Below, in pieces: positions 1-8,773 of a DNA stretch of 48,766 bases (position 1 is its first letter; each line of letters starts with the position of its first letter). The stretch covers positions 1 through 48,766 of the forward strand of contig NZ_JAGSYH010000002.1 in NCBI RefSeq assembly GCF_025685685.1, read 5' to 3'. Below the pieces are notes generated by a model. It saw only the letters and a list, made by a program, of their open reading frames with translations. It was not told the origin of the DNA and searched no databases. The DNA is from Acidicapsa dinghuensis. GTDB taxonomy: Bacteria > Acidobacteriota > Terriglobia > Terriglobales > Acidobacteriaceae. The position numbers and the translations under genes are program-made.

Positions 1-37
1 CTCGACTGCGATAGCTCAGTCGGGCATTCTTATGAAT

Positions 38-107
38 GTCCATTCGATCCTCCGAAGATTCCTAGTTGCTCGTCACAACCAGCTTCTCCGGTCCAAATCG
101 AATGGAC
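38..107. repeat. 11-bp inverted repeat downstream of the esterase gene
   Basis: GTCCATTCGAT at 38-48 is matched exactly by its reverse complement at 97-107, with 48 bases between. It lies past the 3' end of the minus-strand esterase gene. No T-run follows on the minus strand, so it is not a typical intrinsic terminator. It may be the arms of a short repeat element. No gene is visible in positions 1-137. Confidence 0.4.
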
Positions 108-137
108 AACCTCCTGAAAGATCACAGGTAATGCACT

Positions 138-1583
138 CTATTCGGTGTGCAGATAGCGGCTTGCGAATTCGATAAAAGTTGGCCAGTTCGGTGCTGGAGT
201 GTGGCCGCCGGTGTGTTGGCGGAAGGCGAGGTCGCCTTGAATGAGCGGGGTTTCTATGGGAGGGAAGGTTGTGGTGTTCAGGCCCTTTGCTCCGAGCAGT
301 TCGTAGACAGGGTTGGCTGCGGCGGCGGCCATGAACATGCCTTTGGCATCGACCCAGCCGTCGCCATCGCTGGCGTTACCGCTTGGCCCATTGGTTGCTC
401 CGCCACTGATGAAGACCGGCCTGGGTGCGCACATGGCGATGAGTTCGTGCGCGTCGACGGGAAGATCGTTCCACTGCAAGGGGCCTGCGTACTTGAGGAA
501 GTTGCCTGCCATCCAGTGATATTCGGTAGCGTTGGCTACGTTTTCGATGGGCTCGCCCCAGTTGCGGCGGCTGAGCTTGGCGCCGCCCTCACCTGAAGAA
601 CTGATGTAGCCGATTGCGATGCGCTGATCGTAGGCCATGGCAACAATGGCTGCTTTGCCATAGCGCGAGTGGCCGGTGATGCCGATTTCTTTTGCATTCA
701 CATCCTTGTCGGTTTCAAAGTAGTCGATGGCTCGGCTTGCTCCCCAGGCCCATGCTTTTAATGCACCCCAATCATCTGGTTTACGATATTGGCCTTTGTT
801 GCATAAGCCGATGATGCCTTCGCGTAGACCTGCGCCATTGTCTGCCTGATACGACGCGGGGATGAGCTCCGCGTAACCCCAGCCTTTGGCGAGCACCTGC
901 TGCTGCCATGTAGGTCCAGAAGGCGTAGGCGGGAACTTGAAGCCTTGCGCTTCGAAGCGCTTGCGCATGGCGGCCATGACTGCGGGGTCGATGCCGAACT
1001 CGATGATGACGGGGACGGGACCTTTGGCGTCCGCGGGGGTTGACAGCGTCATCTCGATGTTGACTGAGATGGCCGGATAGGACGAGTTATCGACGTGGCC
1101 GACGAGCTTTTTAGTGACGATATTGAAGTCGCCGTTTTTCTCGCGCGTGGTGCTTGTAACCTGCCATGTGACTTTGGGCAGGTGATAGGGAGCGAAGCCA
1201 TACATCTCGCGATCGAACATCTCCATGATTTCGGAACGGCGCTCATGCCACCACATTTCAGAGGATGTAACTTTGCGGCCATCGTTCATGGTGAGTGGGT
1301 CCGGAAGATCGGGATAGGGATTGGCTTTGGACTCGTCGTAGTTGGTGTAGAGGGGATTTTTGGGGTCCATACCGTTGCGGAAGGGGCGCAGGGATTGGAT
1401 GTGAAGCTGATCCATCATCTGCTGGTGGTCGGCTTCAGAATCATGCTGAATTTTTAGCTGCTCAGGCGATGGCGGAGGCGGTGCGGGTCTGGGAGTCGTG
1501 GCCGTTTGTGCACACAGGACAGAAGCGGAAATGAGAATGGCAACGATCGAAAGGCAGCGCGACGAAGTCGAGTGAGGAGGCAT
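138..1583 (-). CDS. secreted CE15-type glucuronoyl esterase
   Basis: Probable 4-O-methyl-glucuronoyl methylesterase, which in this family cuts the ester between glucuronoxylan and lignin. The 481-residue product starts with a signal peptide (hydrophobic stretch about residues 10-25, then a Pro-rich linker at 31-40), so it should be exported. An alpha/beta-hydrolase domain follows. The family nucleophile motif GHSRYGK lies at 304-310 (Ser306), a Glu is at 332 in a GEGG segment, and the likely catalytic His is at 457 or 461 in RQHTGGH near the C-terminus. The ATG is preceded by GGAG six bases upstream. A candidate promoter lies at 1636-1664. The gene is monocistronic and divergent from padR. 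Other serine esterases are possible, but the Arg after the nucleophile favours CE15. The exact substrate is inferred. Confidence 0.85.
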   Translation of the reverse strand: MPPHSTSSRCLSIVAILISASVLCAQTATTPRPAPPPPSPEQLKIQHDSEADHQQMMDQLHIQSLRPFRNGMDPKNPLYTNYDESKANPYPDLPDPLTMNDGRKVTSSEMWWHERRSEIMEMFDREMYGFAPYHLPKVTWQVTSTTREKNGDFNIVTKKLVGHVDNSSYPAISVNIEMTLSTPADAKGPVPVIIEFGIDPAVMAAMRKRFEAQGFKFPPTPSGPTWQQQVLAKGWGYAELIPASYQADNGAGLREGIIGLCNKGQYRKPDDWGALKAWAWGASRAIDYFETDKDVNAKEIGITGHSRYGKAAIVAMAYDQRIAIGYISSSGEGGAKLSRRNWGEPIENVANATEYHWMAGNFLKYAGPLQWNDLPVDAHELIAMCAPRPVFISGGATNGPSGNASDGDGWVDAKGMFMAAAAANPVYELLGAKGLNTTTFPPIETPLIQGDLAFRQHTGGHTPAPNWPTFIEFASRYLHTE

Positions 1584-1635
1584 GATGGCTCCGATTTTCG
1601 ATTTTCTACGGGAGTCAAACTAAAGGACGGAAAGA

Positions 1636-1664
1636 AGGATACAAAGTTCGAGCGGCGTTGACAA
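1636..1664 (-). promoter_or_regulatory. candidate sigma-70 promoter of the esterase gene
   Basis: On the minus strand TTGTCA (1664-1659) is followed after exactly 17 bases by TATCCT (1641-1636). This matches five of six and four of six consensus bases. The predicted start lies about 45 bases before the esterase ATG. The site was found by inspection only. Confidence 0.45.
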
Positions 1665-1688
1665 ATTTGTTTTGCGACGATTCTCTCC

Positions 1689-1717
1689 TTGACAGCTTAG
1701 GAGAGCGGGCGTACTCT
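1689..1717 (+). promoter_or_regulatory. padR operon promoter
   Basis: TTGACA at 1689-1694 and TACTCT at 1712-1717 are separated by 17 bases, about 23 bases before the padR ATG. A perfect inverted repeat (1697-1722) covers the spacer and the -10 box. This is the layout expected of an autorepressed PadR promoter. Confidence 0.6.
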
Positions 1718-1722
1718 CCTAA
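1697..1722. promoter_or_regulatory. probable PadR operator (perfect 9-bp inverted repeat)
   Basis: TTAGGAGAG at 1697-1705 and CTCTCCTAA at 1714-1722 form a perfect dyad with an 8-bp spacer, overlapping the -10 box. PadR dimers are known to bind dyads at their own promoters, so this is the likely operator. The sequence ATTAGGAGG (1727-1735), which holds the ribosome-binding site, repeats part of the left arm. An alternative mRNA fold that masks the site is therefore also possible. Confidence 0.55.
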
Positions 1723-1739
1723 TCAAATTAGGAGGAGTA

Positions 1740-2081
1740 ATGGGAGAACAGGCGCAACTGCTGCCGGGAACGCTGGATTTACTGATACTGAAGGCGGTTT
1801 CGCTTGGGCCGCTGCATGGGTATGGCGTGCTGCTGCGGATTGCGCAGATCTCGGGGAGCGCGCTGCTGGTGGAGCAGGGGGCGCTGTATCCTGCATTGTT
1901 TCGACTGGTGCGGCAGGGGCTGCTGAAGGCGAACTGGGGAACGTCTGAAAACAACCGCAAAGCGAAGTTTTATGAGCTGACTACGGCGGGGCGTAAGAGG
2001 CTGCGCGAGGAAGCCGATGGATGGAGCAGGCTGGCGAACGCGATGGCGGCGGCGCTGGCAGCTAAGGCGGAGGAGCTATGA
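1740..2081 (+). CDS. PadR-family transcriptional regulator
   Basis: A 113-residue repressor, probably acting on its own operon. The PadR winged helix fills most of the protein: LPGTLDLLILKAV opens the domain near residue 8, LHGYGV sits near 25, and the wing is EQGALYPALFRLVRQGLL followed by a Y-LT-AGR segment. It matches the short PadR type found in acidobacteria next to ADOP permeases. GGAGG lies four bases before the ATG. The stop overlaps the next start as ATGA, so translation is coupled to the permease. The dyad 1697-1722 is the likely operator. The ligand or signal cannot be told from sequence. Confidence 0.9.
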   Translation: MGEQAQLLPGTLDLLILKAVSLGPLHGYGVLLRIAQISGSALLVEQGALYPALFRLVRQGLLKANWGTSENNRKAKFYELTTAGRKRLREEADGWSRLANAMAAALAAKAEEL

Positions 2082-4723
2082 GATTCTTCGACGCGCTGCG
2101 CGGTCTGTTCGCGAAACGGACGGCGGACTATGAACTCGATGCAGAGTTGCGTTCCCATATGGAGCATCGCGCGGATGATCTGGAGCAGGTGGGTGTTCCG
2201 CGTAAAGAGGCAGAGCGCCGTGCGCGCGTGGAGTTTGGGGGCTATGTGCGGTTTAAGGAAGAGAGCCACCGGGCTGCGGGTGGAAGATTTGTTGAGATTC
2301 TGGGGCAGGATGTGCGGTTTGCGCTGCGGGTGCTGCGTAAATCGCCGGGCTTTGCCATTACCGCGGTCGTGACGCTGGCGCTGGCGATTGGCGCGAATGC
2401 GGTGGTGTTTGGGGTGATGGATGCGTTTGTGCTGCATTCGCTGAATGTGCCGGATGCGAAGACGCTGTGGGGCACGGCGTATGGAGATGAATCGGGGTTT
2501 CAATCGTACGAGAACTACGTCGATCTGCGCGACCGTAATCACAGCTTTGAATCGCTGGCTGCGTTCAACTTTGATTTTCCAGGACTTGAGACAAATAACC
2601 AAACGGACGGAGCGGCGGCATTTGCGACTACGGCAAATTACTTTGATGTACTGCGCGTGCAGCCTTATCTGGGGCGGTTCTTTCATGCGGCGGATGAGCA
2701 TGGATCGGGAAGCGCGCCTTACATTGTGCTGAGCTATGCGTACTGGCACAACCGCTTTGCGGATGATCGCAATGTGGTTGGCAGGGTGGTGCTGCTGAAC
2801 AAGCATCCTTTCACGATTCTGGGTGTGGCTCCGCCGAACTTTCACGGGACGCTCATGTTCATGTCGCCGGATTTCTTTCTGCCGATTGTGAACCAGGATC
2901 AGGTGGATGGAACGAGTTTGCTGCATGATCGCTCAAGTCAGGGAACAGTGTTTGAAACATTCGGGCATTTGAAGCCGGGCGTGACAGCGGAGCAAGCAAC
3001 GAACGATGTGAATGCCATTGGGGATGCGCTTGCGAAAGCGTATCCGAAGGATGTGAGTCATAAGGAATCGAAGCTGATTCATCCGGGGCTGACGGCGTTT
3101 GGCGGGCCTGCGAAGGCTTTTCTTGCGGGGTTGATGCTGCTGGCTCTGTTGATCTTGCTGGCGGCGTGCGCGAATCTGGGCAGCCTGTTTGCGGCTCGTG
3201 CGGCGGACCGTGGGCGCGAGATCGCTCTGCGGTTGGCGCTGGGGTCGAATCGCAGCCGCATTCTGCGGCAGCTGCTTACGGAGGCCATGCTGCTCTCGTT
3301 CGCGGGTGGTGCAGTGGGGCTTGCGGGGAGTGTAGTGCTGCTGCGCAGGCTGGCTACGTGGCAGCCGTTTCCAGGGGCGCCGATTCATCTGCCGGTGTCG
3401 CCGAATGCGGAGACTTACGTGGTTGCATTGATGCTCGCTGTTTTGTGCAGTTTGCTTTTTGGCACACTGCCGATGCGGCAAGTATTGCGGACCGATGCGC
3501 ATGCGGTGCTGCGTGGCGGAGGTAGTGCCGCGGCGATGGGGCGGCGAATCACTGTTCGCGATGTGCTGCTGGTGGTGCAGATCGGGATTTGTGCGGTGCT
3601 TGTGACTTCATCGCTGGTGGCGGTGCGGGGGCTGTTGCGATCGATGCATGGTGAGTTTGGGATTGAGCCGCATCTGGCGATGACGGTGAATACCAATCTT
3701 GCGATGGCGGGCTACAGCGACGAGCGTGTACCAGTCATGCAGCGGCGCATGATTGAGGCGATGCAGGCGATACCGGGAGTGGAGCATGCGGGGCTAGTGG
3801 CTGGGTATCCGCCGCTGGTGTATACGGCGGGTGAGTCGGTGAATGTGTTTCGCAATGAGACAACAGACCTGAAGCAGGCGAATGCGGTTGCGGCTCCTTA
3901 CAAGTATGTTGTTTCGCCGGGCTATATGGATGCGGCTGGAACGCGCTTTCTTGCGGGTCGAGATGTGTCATGGCATGACGATAAGAACGCGCCGGAAGTG
4001 GCGCTGGTGAATCGCCAGTTTGCGGAGAAGATCTTTGGATCGGTCGGTGGCGCGGTGGGGCGCTACTTCAAGTTGCAATCGGGGATGCGCGTGCAGGTGG
4101 TTGGCGTTGTTGAGAACGGCAAATATGTGACGCTAACGGAGGATCAGCAGGCAGCGGTCTTTCTGCCATTTCTGCAATGGCCTGTCAGTAACTCTTATCT
4201 GATTATTCGTTCGCGGAGAGAGGCTCAGCCGCTGATAGCGGATATCAAGCGCAGTCTGAAGCAACTGGATGCTGGATTGCCAGCAGATGTGGAGAGCTGG
4301 AGCTCGCTGATGGATGTGGTGCTGTTTCCGGCCAGAGTGGCGACTGCGGCGCTGGGGGTGATGGGAGCGATGGGCGCTCTGCTGGCGATCACAGGGATCT
4401 TTGGACTGGCTACGTACTCGGTGAGCAAGCGGCTGCGGGAGCTTGGGATTCGCGCGGCGCTGGGTGCGCAGCGGAGAGAGATTCTGGCTACAGCGCTGGG
4501 ACGATCGCTACGGCTGCTGGCATTTGGCTCGATCGCGGGTTTGATTCTTGGACTGCTTGCAACGCGGGTGTTAGCTTCGATTGTGTACGATGCGACGCCA
4601 CGCGATCCGCTCGTAATGGCTGGCGCGGTGCTGGTGATGCTGTTGCTTGGGTTGGTTGCTACGTGCATACCGGCGCGCAGAGCGCTCAAGGTGAATCCGC
4701 TGGTGTTGTTGCGCGAAGAATGA
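2078..4723 (+). CDS. ADOP-type ABC transporter permease (first of two)
   Basis: An 881-residue membrane protein of the acidobacterial duplicated orphan permease type, related to MacB/FtsX permeases. Residues about 15-75 form the soluble prefix domain (DYELDAELRSHMEHRADDLE, then EFGGYVRFKEES). Transmembrane helix 1 (ITAVVTLALAIGANAVVFG) is near 90-115. A MacB-like periplasmic domain follows, then an FtsX block near 340-460, a second periplasmic domain, and a final FtsX block near 750-881 ending RRALKVNPLVLLREE. No ATPase gene is nearby, hence orphan. The start overlaps padR by 4 bases. The family usually works in export or envelope stress, but the substrate is unknown. Confidence 0.9.
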   Translation: MRFFDALRGLFAKRTADYELDAELRSHMEHRADDLEQVGVPRKEAERRARVEFGGYVRFKEESHRAAGGRFVEILGQDVRFALRVLRKSPGFAITAVVTLALAIGANAVVFGVMDAFVLHSLNVPDAKTLWGTAYGDESGFQSYENYVDLRDRNHSFESLAAFNFDFPGLETNNQTDGAAAFATTANYFDVLRVQPYLGRFFHAADEHGSGSAPYIVLSYAYWHNRFADDRNVVGRVVLLNKHPFTILGVAPPNFHGTLMFMSPDFFLPIVNQDQVDGTSLLHDRSSQGTVFETFGHLKPGVTAEQATNDVNAIGDALAKAYPKDVSHKESKLIHPGLTAFGGPAKAFLAGLMLLALLILLAACANLGSLFAARAADRGREIALRLALGSNRSRILRQLLTEAMLLSFAGGAVGLAGSVVLLRRLATWQPFPGAPIHLPVSPNAETYVVALMLAVLCSLLFGTLPMRQVLRTDAHAVLRGGGSAAAMGRRITVRDVLLVVQIGICAVLVTSSLVAVRGLLRSMHGEFGIEPHLAMTVNTNLAMAGYSDERVPVMQRRMIEAMQAIPGVEHAGLVAGYPPLVYTAGESVNVFRNETTDLKQANAVAAPYKYVVSPGYMDAAGTRFLAGRDVSWHDDKNAPEVALVNRQFAEKIFGSVGGAVGRYFKLQSGMRVQVVGVVENGKYVTLTEDQQAAVFLPFLQWPVSNSYLIIRSRREAQPLIADIKRSLKQLDAGLPADVESWSSLMDVVLFPARVATAALGVMGAMGALLAITGIFGLATYSVSKRLRELGIRAALGAQRREILATALGRSLRLLAFGSIAGLILGLLATRVLASIVYDATPRDPLVMAGAVLVMLLLGLVATCIPARRALKVNPLVLLREE

Positions 4724-4794
4724 CGCAGATCATTCCGCGCTGAAGTTTTTGTCCGCTTTCATCCACATTCCGGTGGAGCATGCTGAGAGGGTAT

Positions 4795-7434
4795 ATGTCA
4801 TTGTTTCGATGGTTTCGGCGACGATCGCAAAGTTCTATCTCCGATCGAGAACTGGACGCGGAGCTGCGGGCGCACATGATGCATCGTGCGGATGATCTGG
4901 AACGAGAGGGATTGACGCGCGCGGAGGCGGAACGACGGGCGCATGTGGAGTTTGGCGGCTATGTGCGAATCAAGGAAGAGAGCCGCGAGGCGATGGGGCG
5001 GAACTGGATCGAGAACATCTGGCATGACGTGCGGTACAGCGCACGCATGCTGCGTAAAGCGCCGGGTTTTACTGCTGCTGCGGTGATTACGCTGGCGCTG
5101 AGCATTGGCGCGAATGCTGTAGTGTTCAGTTTGTTGAACGCGCTGATTCTGCGCCCTCTGGATTTACCGAATTCAGAAAGGCTGTACATGGTTGACCGAG
5201 GCGCCGATCACTCGCCTTCGCAGTCATATCCGGATTACAAAGATCTTCGTGACAGGGCGCGCAGTTTTGATGGTCTGGCTGCATACGACATGGCGCCTGC
5301 AGGTCTTAATGTGAATGGTCACATTATGCAGACGTGGCTGTATGAAGCGAGCGGGAACTACTTTGATGTGCTTGGTGTGCAGCCTTATCTCGGACGGTTC
5401 TTTCACGCGGCAGATGAGCATGGCTCCAATAGCGCTCCCTATCTCATACTGAGCTATGCGTACTGGCAGAGCCATTTCAATAGCGATCCGTCAGTTGTGG
5501 GACGCGCTGTTCTGCTGAACAAGCATCCTTTCACTATTGCCGGCGTTGCGCCGCCACGTTTTCGCGGGTCGGAATTGTTTTACGCCCCGGACTTGTGGGT
5601 ACCGATGGTGGATGAGCAACAGGTGGAAGGCAGTAGTTGCCTCGAAGCAAGAACATGCAGGGGACGGTGGGTTGTGGGCCGCCTGAAGGCTGGTGTGACG
5701 GCACCGCAGGCCAAGGCGGATCTGCAATCGGTAGCGTTGTATCTACAAACGGCCTATCCCAAGGATGATGACAAGATTCAGTTTGGGCTGGTGCGTCCCG
5801 GCCTTCTGGGCGATATGTTGGGTGCGCCCGTGCGTGCGTTTGTGGCCGCGCTTATGCTGCTGGCGGGACTGATTCTGTTAGCCGCATGCGCGAATCTTGG
5901 CGCTTTGTTTGCTGCGCGGGCTGCGGACCGTGGGCGAGAGGTTGCGTTACGTCTGGCGCTGGGATCTAGCCGAGGTCGAATTCTGCGGCAACAGCTCTCC
6001 GAAGCAGTGCTGGTAGCGTTGGTTGGAGGGGCAGTTGGAACGGCGACTGGCGTGTTCCTGCTGAGGTGGTTAAGCGCGTGGCATCCAGTGCCGAATATCC
6101 CGATCAATATAGCCGTGCAGCCGGGCGTGGCTACTTATGCGATGGCACTTGCCCTAGCTGTTGTGAGTGGACTGCTGTTTGGCGCGGTGCCGATGCGGCA
6201 AATTCTGAAAGCCGACCCCTATCAGATCGTAAAGTCAGGCAGTGCTGCTGGAAGTGGGCGGCGAGTTACGCTGCGCGACGTGCTGGTGGCAGGACAGATT
6301 GCAGTGTGCGCGGTACTGGTGACGGCGTCGCTGGTCGCCATACGCGGCATGGTGCGATCGATGCAGAGCGCGTTTGGATTTGATCCGAATGGTGCGTACC
6401 AGGTGGACACAGATCTGGACATGGCGGGATATCAAGGCAACCAGGTACCGGTAGTGCAGAAGCGCATTCTCGACGCGATTGCAAACATTCCAGGCGTGAA
6501 GGATGTTGCATTTGCGGATCGCATTCCATTGGATTTGGGTTGGAGCGACTCGTATGTGTATTCAGACGCAACGACGGATTACCGGTCTTCAAACACGATG
6601 CTGGATGCGATGCAGTACAGCGTATCACCGGGGTATTTTGTCACTGCGTCGACGAAGCTGCTGACAGGACGCGAGTTCAACTGGCACGACAATATGAACG
6701 CGCCGAAGGTAGCGGTGATCAACAGCGAATTTGCGCGCAAGGCATTTGGATCGGCGCAGAAGGCGGTTGGATCGTTCTTCAAGACAGGGGACGGACAGCG
6801 GGTGGAGGTGGTTGGTGTGGCAGAGACGGGCAAGTACACAACGCTTGCCGAGGACCCACGACCGGCGATGTTCTATCCGATTTTGCAGGTTCCAAACAGC
6901 GATACCTGGCTGATTGTGCGGTCAGACCGCAGTTTAAGTGATCTGGAGCCGTCGATTGAGAATGCGGTGCATAGCGTCGATCCGGGGCTGCCGCTGGTGA
7001 TCAACACGTGGAACAAGGAACTGGATACTGCGTTGTTTGCGCCGCGTACTGCAACGATCGCATTGGGTGTTCTTGGTGGACTGGGCGCGATGCTGGCGAT
7101 CACTGGTGTGTTTGGCATGGCTTCATATTCGGTGAGCAAGCGCATGCGGGAGCTAGGAATCCGCATTGCACTGGGCGCCCAGAAGCGCGAGGTGTTGGCG
7201 ACGGCTCTGGGGCGATCACTGAAGCTGCTGGCGATTGGCTCGCTGACTGGGCTTGGGCTTGGAGTTGCGGCCAGCCAGGTACTGACATCCATCGTGTATC
7301 AGGCAACATCACGCGATCCGGTGGTGCTGGGCGGCGTGGTGGTCGCGATGATGCTGCTTGGACTGCTGGCTACGTGGATTCCTGCAAGCCGGGCGCTGAG
7401 AGCTGATCCGCTGCTGCTGTTGCGGGATGAGTAG
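4795..7434 (+). CDS. ADOP-type ABC transporter permease (second of two)
   Basis: A paralogue of the preceding gene, with the same prefix domain (ELDAELRAHMMHRADDLERE), two MacB-like periplasmic domains and two FtsX blocks, ending RALRADPLLLLRDE. Similarity runs the whole length, with blocks such as YFDVL-VQPYLGRFFHAADEH shared almost exactly, so a tandem duplication is likely. The start at 4795 (MSLFRWF) has GAGAGG five bases upstream and matches the paralogue's length. An in-frame ATG at 4780 has GGTGGAG only three bases upstream and would add five residues. The 71-base gap to the first permease shows no terminator, so one padR-led operon is expected. Substrate unknown. Confidence 0.9.
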   Translation: MSLFRWFRRRSQSSISDRELDAELRAHMMHRADDLEREGLTRAEAERRAHVEFGGYVRIKEESREAMGRNWIENIWHDVRYSARMLRKAPGFTAAAVITLALSIGANAVVFSLLNALILRPLDLPNSERLYMVDRGADHSPSQSYPDYKDLRDRARSFDGLAAYDMAPAGLNVNGHIMQTWLYEASGNYFDVLGVQPYLGRFFHAADEHGSNSAPYLILSYAYWQSHFNSDPSVVGRAVLLNKHPFTIAGVAPPRFRGSELFYAPDLWVPMVDEQQVEGSSCLEARTCRGRWVVGRLKAGVTAPQAKADLQSVALYLQTAYPKDDDKIQFGLVRPGLLGDMLGAPVRAFVAALMLLAGLILLAACANLGALFAARAADRGREVALRLALGSSRGRILRQQLSEAVLVALVGGAVGTATGVFLLRWLSAWHPVPNIPINIAVQPGVATYAMALALAVVSGLLFGAVPMRQILKADPYQIVKSGSAAGSGRRVTLRDVLVAGQIAVCAVLVTASLVAIRGMVRSMQSAFGFDPNGAYQVDTDLDMAGYQGNQVPVVQKRILDAIANIPGVKDVAFADRIPLDLGWSDSYVYSDATTDYRSSNTMLDAMQYSVSPGYFVTASTKLLTGREFNWHDNMNAPKVAVINSEFARKAFGSAQKAVGSFFKTGDGQRVEVVGVAETGKYTTLAEDPRPAMFYPILQVPNSDTWLIVRSDRSLSDLEPSIENAVHSVDPGLPLVINTWNKELDTALFAPRTATIALGVLGGLGAMLAITGVFGMASYSVSKRMRELGIRIALGAQKREVLATALGRSLKLLAIGSLTGLGLGVAASQVLTSIVYQATSRDPVVLGGVVVAMMLLGLLATWIPASRALRADPLLLLRDE

Positions 7435-7471
7435 AACTGTCGTTCGAACTGAACCGGCTTTTGAAATTCAG

Positions 7472-7497
7472 CCCAGGTCTCAAAATCGAGACCTGGG
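7472..7497. repeat. dispersed palindrome (10-bp stem)
   Basis: CCCAGGTCTC (7472-7481) and GAGACCTGGG (7488-7497) are perfect reverse complements around a 6-base loop. The flanking GGGCACCC gives it the look of a short palindrome family that I recall as abundant between genes in acidobacterial genomes. No T-run follows. It could act as a stability or Rho-linked end for the permease operon. Confidence 0.55.
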
Positions 7498-7598
7498 GCA
7501 CCCGTCGACAGAGGGGAAATGTGCATTGAGTATAATCGGCTGCATTCTCCTTTGGCGCACTCATCCCCCGAGCCTTGACGCCGGAAAGTCGGCATCGG

Positions 7599-8453
7599 AT
7601 GCGGCTGCTCACTTCTTTGCGGATTTCAATCGCGTTGTTGTCCGTCGCGTTTTGCCTTGTTTGCATAGGGCAAGACAAACCCCAATTCAACACTGCCTCT
7701 GCGGGCGTCAAAGCCACGGATATCGAAGCTGCGATGCGGCTACTTTGCAGCCAGAAACATCTGACGCGCGACAAGGACGGCAGCGTCTCGGGATGCAGCG
7801 TGTGTCCCGATGGGGCTGCGTTTGCTGGAGACAACGCGAGCAAGCTTGAGATCTATGCGGAAACTCCGGGGCATTTCACCTCAGTACAGGCGAACAATCT
7901 GATTCTCAGCGGCTACGGTTGCGAGCCGCACTCGAATAATTTTGGCGGCAGCTATGTGTTCTCTGTTGAGGCAGGCAAGGCGCGGCTGCTGCATTACAGT
8001 GCCGGGCTCATCACGGATGAATGCCATAAATTTGCGTTTGCGGATGGGCGTGAGTATCTGATCTGCCGCGGTGGATGGGGTGGGCAGGGAGAAGCCGATG
8101 CGTATGTGTTCACGGCCGCGTTCAGCGCGGCGGGAACTGAAACACGCAAGACGCTGTTGTCTGTGAGGGATACTACGGGCGAATGCGGGGATGAGAGTCA
8201 GATTGAGCGAAGCTCTGAGATCAAAGGGTTGAAGTTTGTTCCTGCGGATACTGGGCAGATTACCGGTCTTACCATTACGGCGACGATGGGCGAAGTGACC
8301 TGCGGGCGCGTGGCCGCAGCCGAGAAGAGCAAATCGAAAGGTGAGTTGCCAGGCGTGAAGAGCTACGATGTGGAGTTTGTGTTTGATGGCAAGCGGTTCA
8401 CTGTGAAGCCGGGGAGCCGGGCTGCTTTGAACAGGCTGACTCCGAATGATTAG
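7599..8453 (+). CDS. secreted protein of unknown function
   Basis: I do not recognise this 284-residue protein. The ATG at 7599 starts directly with a signal peptide (MRLLTSLRISIALLSVAFCL). A TTG at 7575 would add eight polar residues ahead of it and has no clear ribosome-binding site, so 7599 is preferred, with GGAAAG ten bases upstream. The mature part contains about ten cysteines, including a C-x2-C (GCSVCPDG), which suggests disulfides in the periplasm or outside. No transmembrane segment follows the signal. A perfect TATAAT at 7531-7536 may be its -10 box, though the -35 is poor. It is probably a separate unit from the permeases. Confidence 0.7.
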   Translation: MRLLTSLRISIALLSVAFCLVCIGQDKPQFNTASAGVKATDIEAAMRLLCSQKHLTRDKDGSVSGCSVCPDGAAFAGDNASKLEIYAETPGHFTSVQANNLILSGYGCEPHSNNFGGSYVFSVEAGKARLLHYSAGLITDECHKFAFADGREYLICRGGWGGQGEADAYVFTAAFSAAGTETRKTLLSVRDTTGECGDESQIERSSEIKGLKFVPADTGQITGLTITATMGEVTCGRVAAAEKSKSKGELPGVKSYDVEFVFDGKRFTVKPGSRAALNRLTPND

Positions 8454-8488
8454 ACAATTAGCTGATGCACGGATGTAGCGTCTATGAG

Positions 8489-8734
8489 GCGGGCCTTCAG
8501 CCCGCGTGAGTCATTCCTGGCAATTCGGACCCAGGGCGTCATGCGAGCCGAATCTAACGATTCGGCTGGGCTATTTTGCCCTGGGCTGGTATGAGATGCG
8601 CCTTTGGCGCATTTTCAGACTGCTGACAAAGTCCGGCAGGAGTTGCATCCCTCAGCGGCTGAAGCCGTGTTCTATTTGCGGCTTTTACGGCACGAGTAAA
8701 CTCGCGCCCTTTCAAAGCAGCGGGTTTGTCAGCA
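8489..8734. repeat. cluster of REP-like palindromes in a gene-free gap
   Basis: The gap 8454-8773 holds several nested perfect palindromes and no convincing gene. GCGGGC/GCCCGC is at 8489-8494 and 8500-8505. CCAGGGC/GCCCTGG (8531-8537, 8578-8584) encloses AGCCGAATC/GATTCGGCT (8546-8554, 8559-8567). ATGCGCC/GGCGCAT is at 8596-8602 and 8606-8612. TGCTGACAAA/TTTGTCAGCA (8621-8630, 8725-8734) encloses smaller hairpins. The pattern resembles REP/BIME clusters. A 123-codon open frame across it is an accident of the repeat. It separates the convergent ends of two genes. Confidence 0.6.
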
Positions 8735-8773
8735 TTCTCGATACGCCTTTGGTGTATGGGATTGAGGGGTGCG

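Noticed and set aside
1970..2926. 318-codon minus-strand open frame opposite padR and the first permease
   Set aside because: It overlaps two recognised genes on the other strand and encodes an Arg/His-rich sequence without domains.
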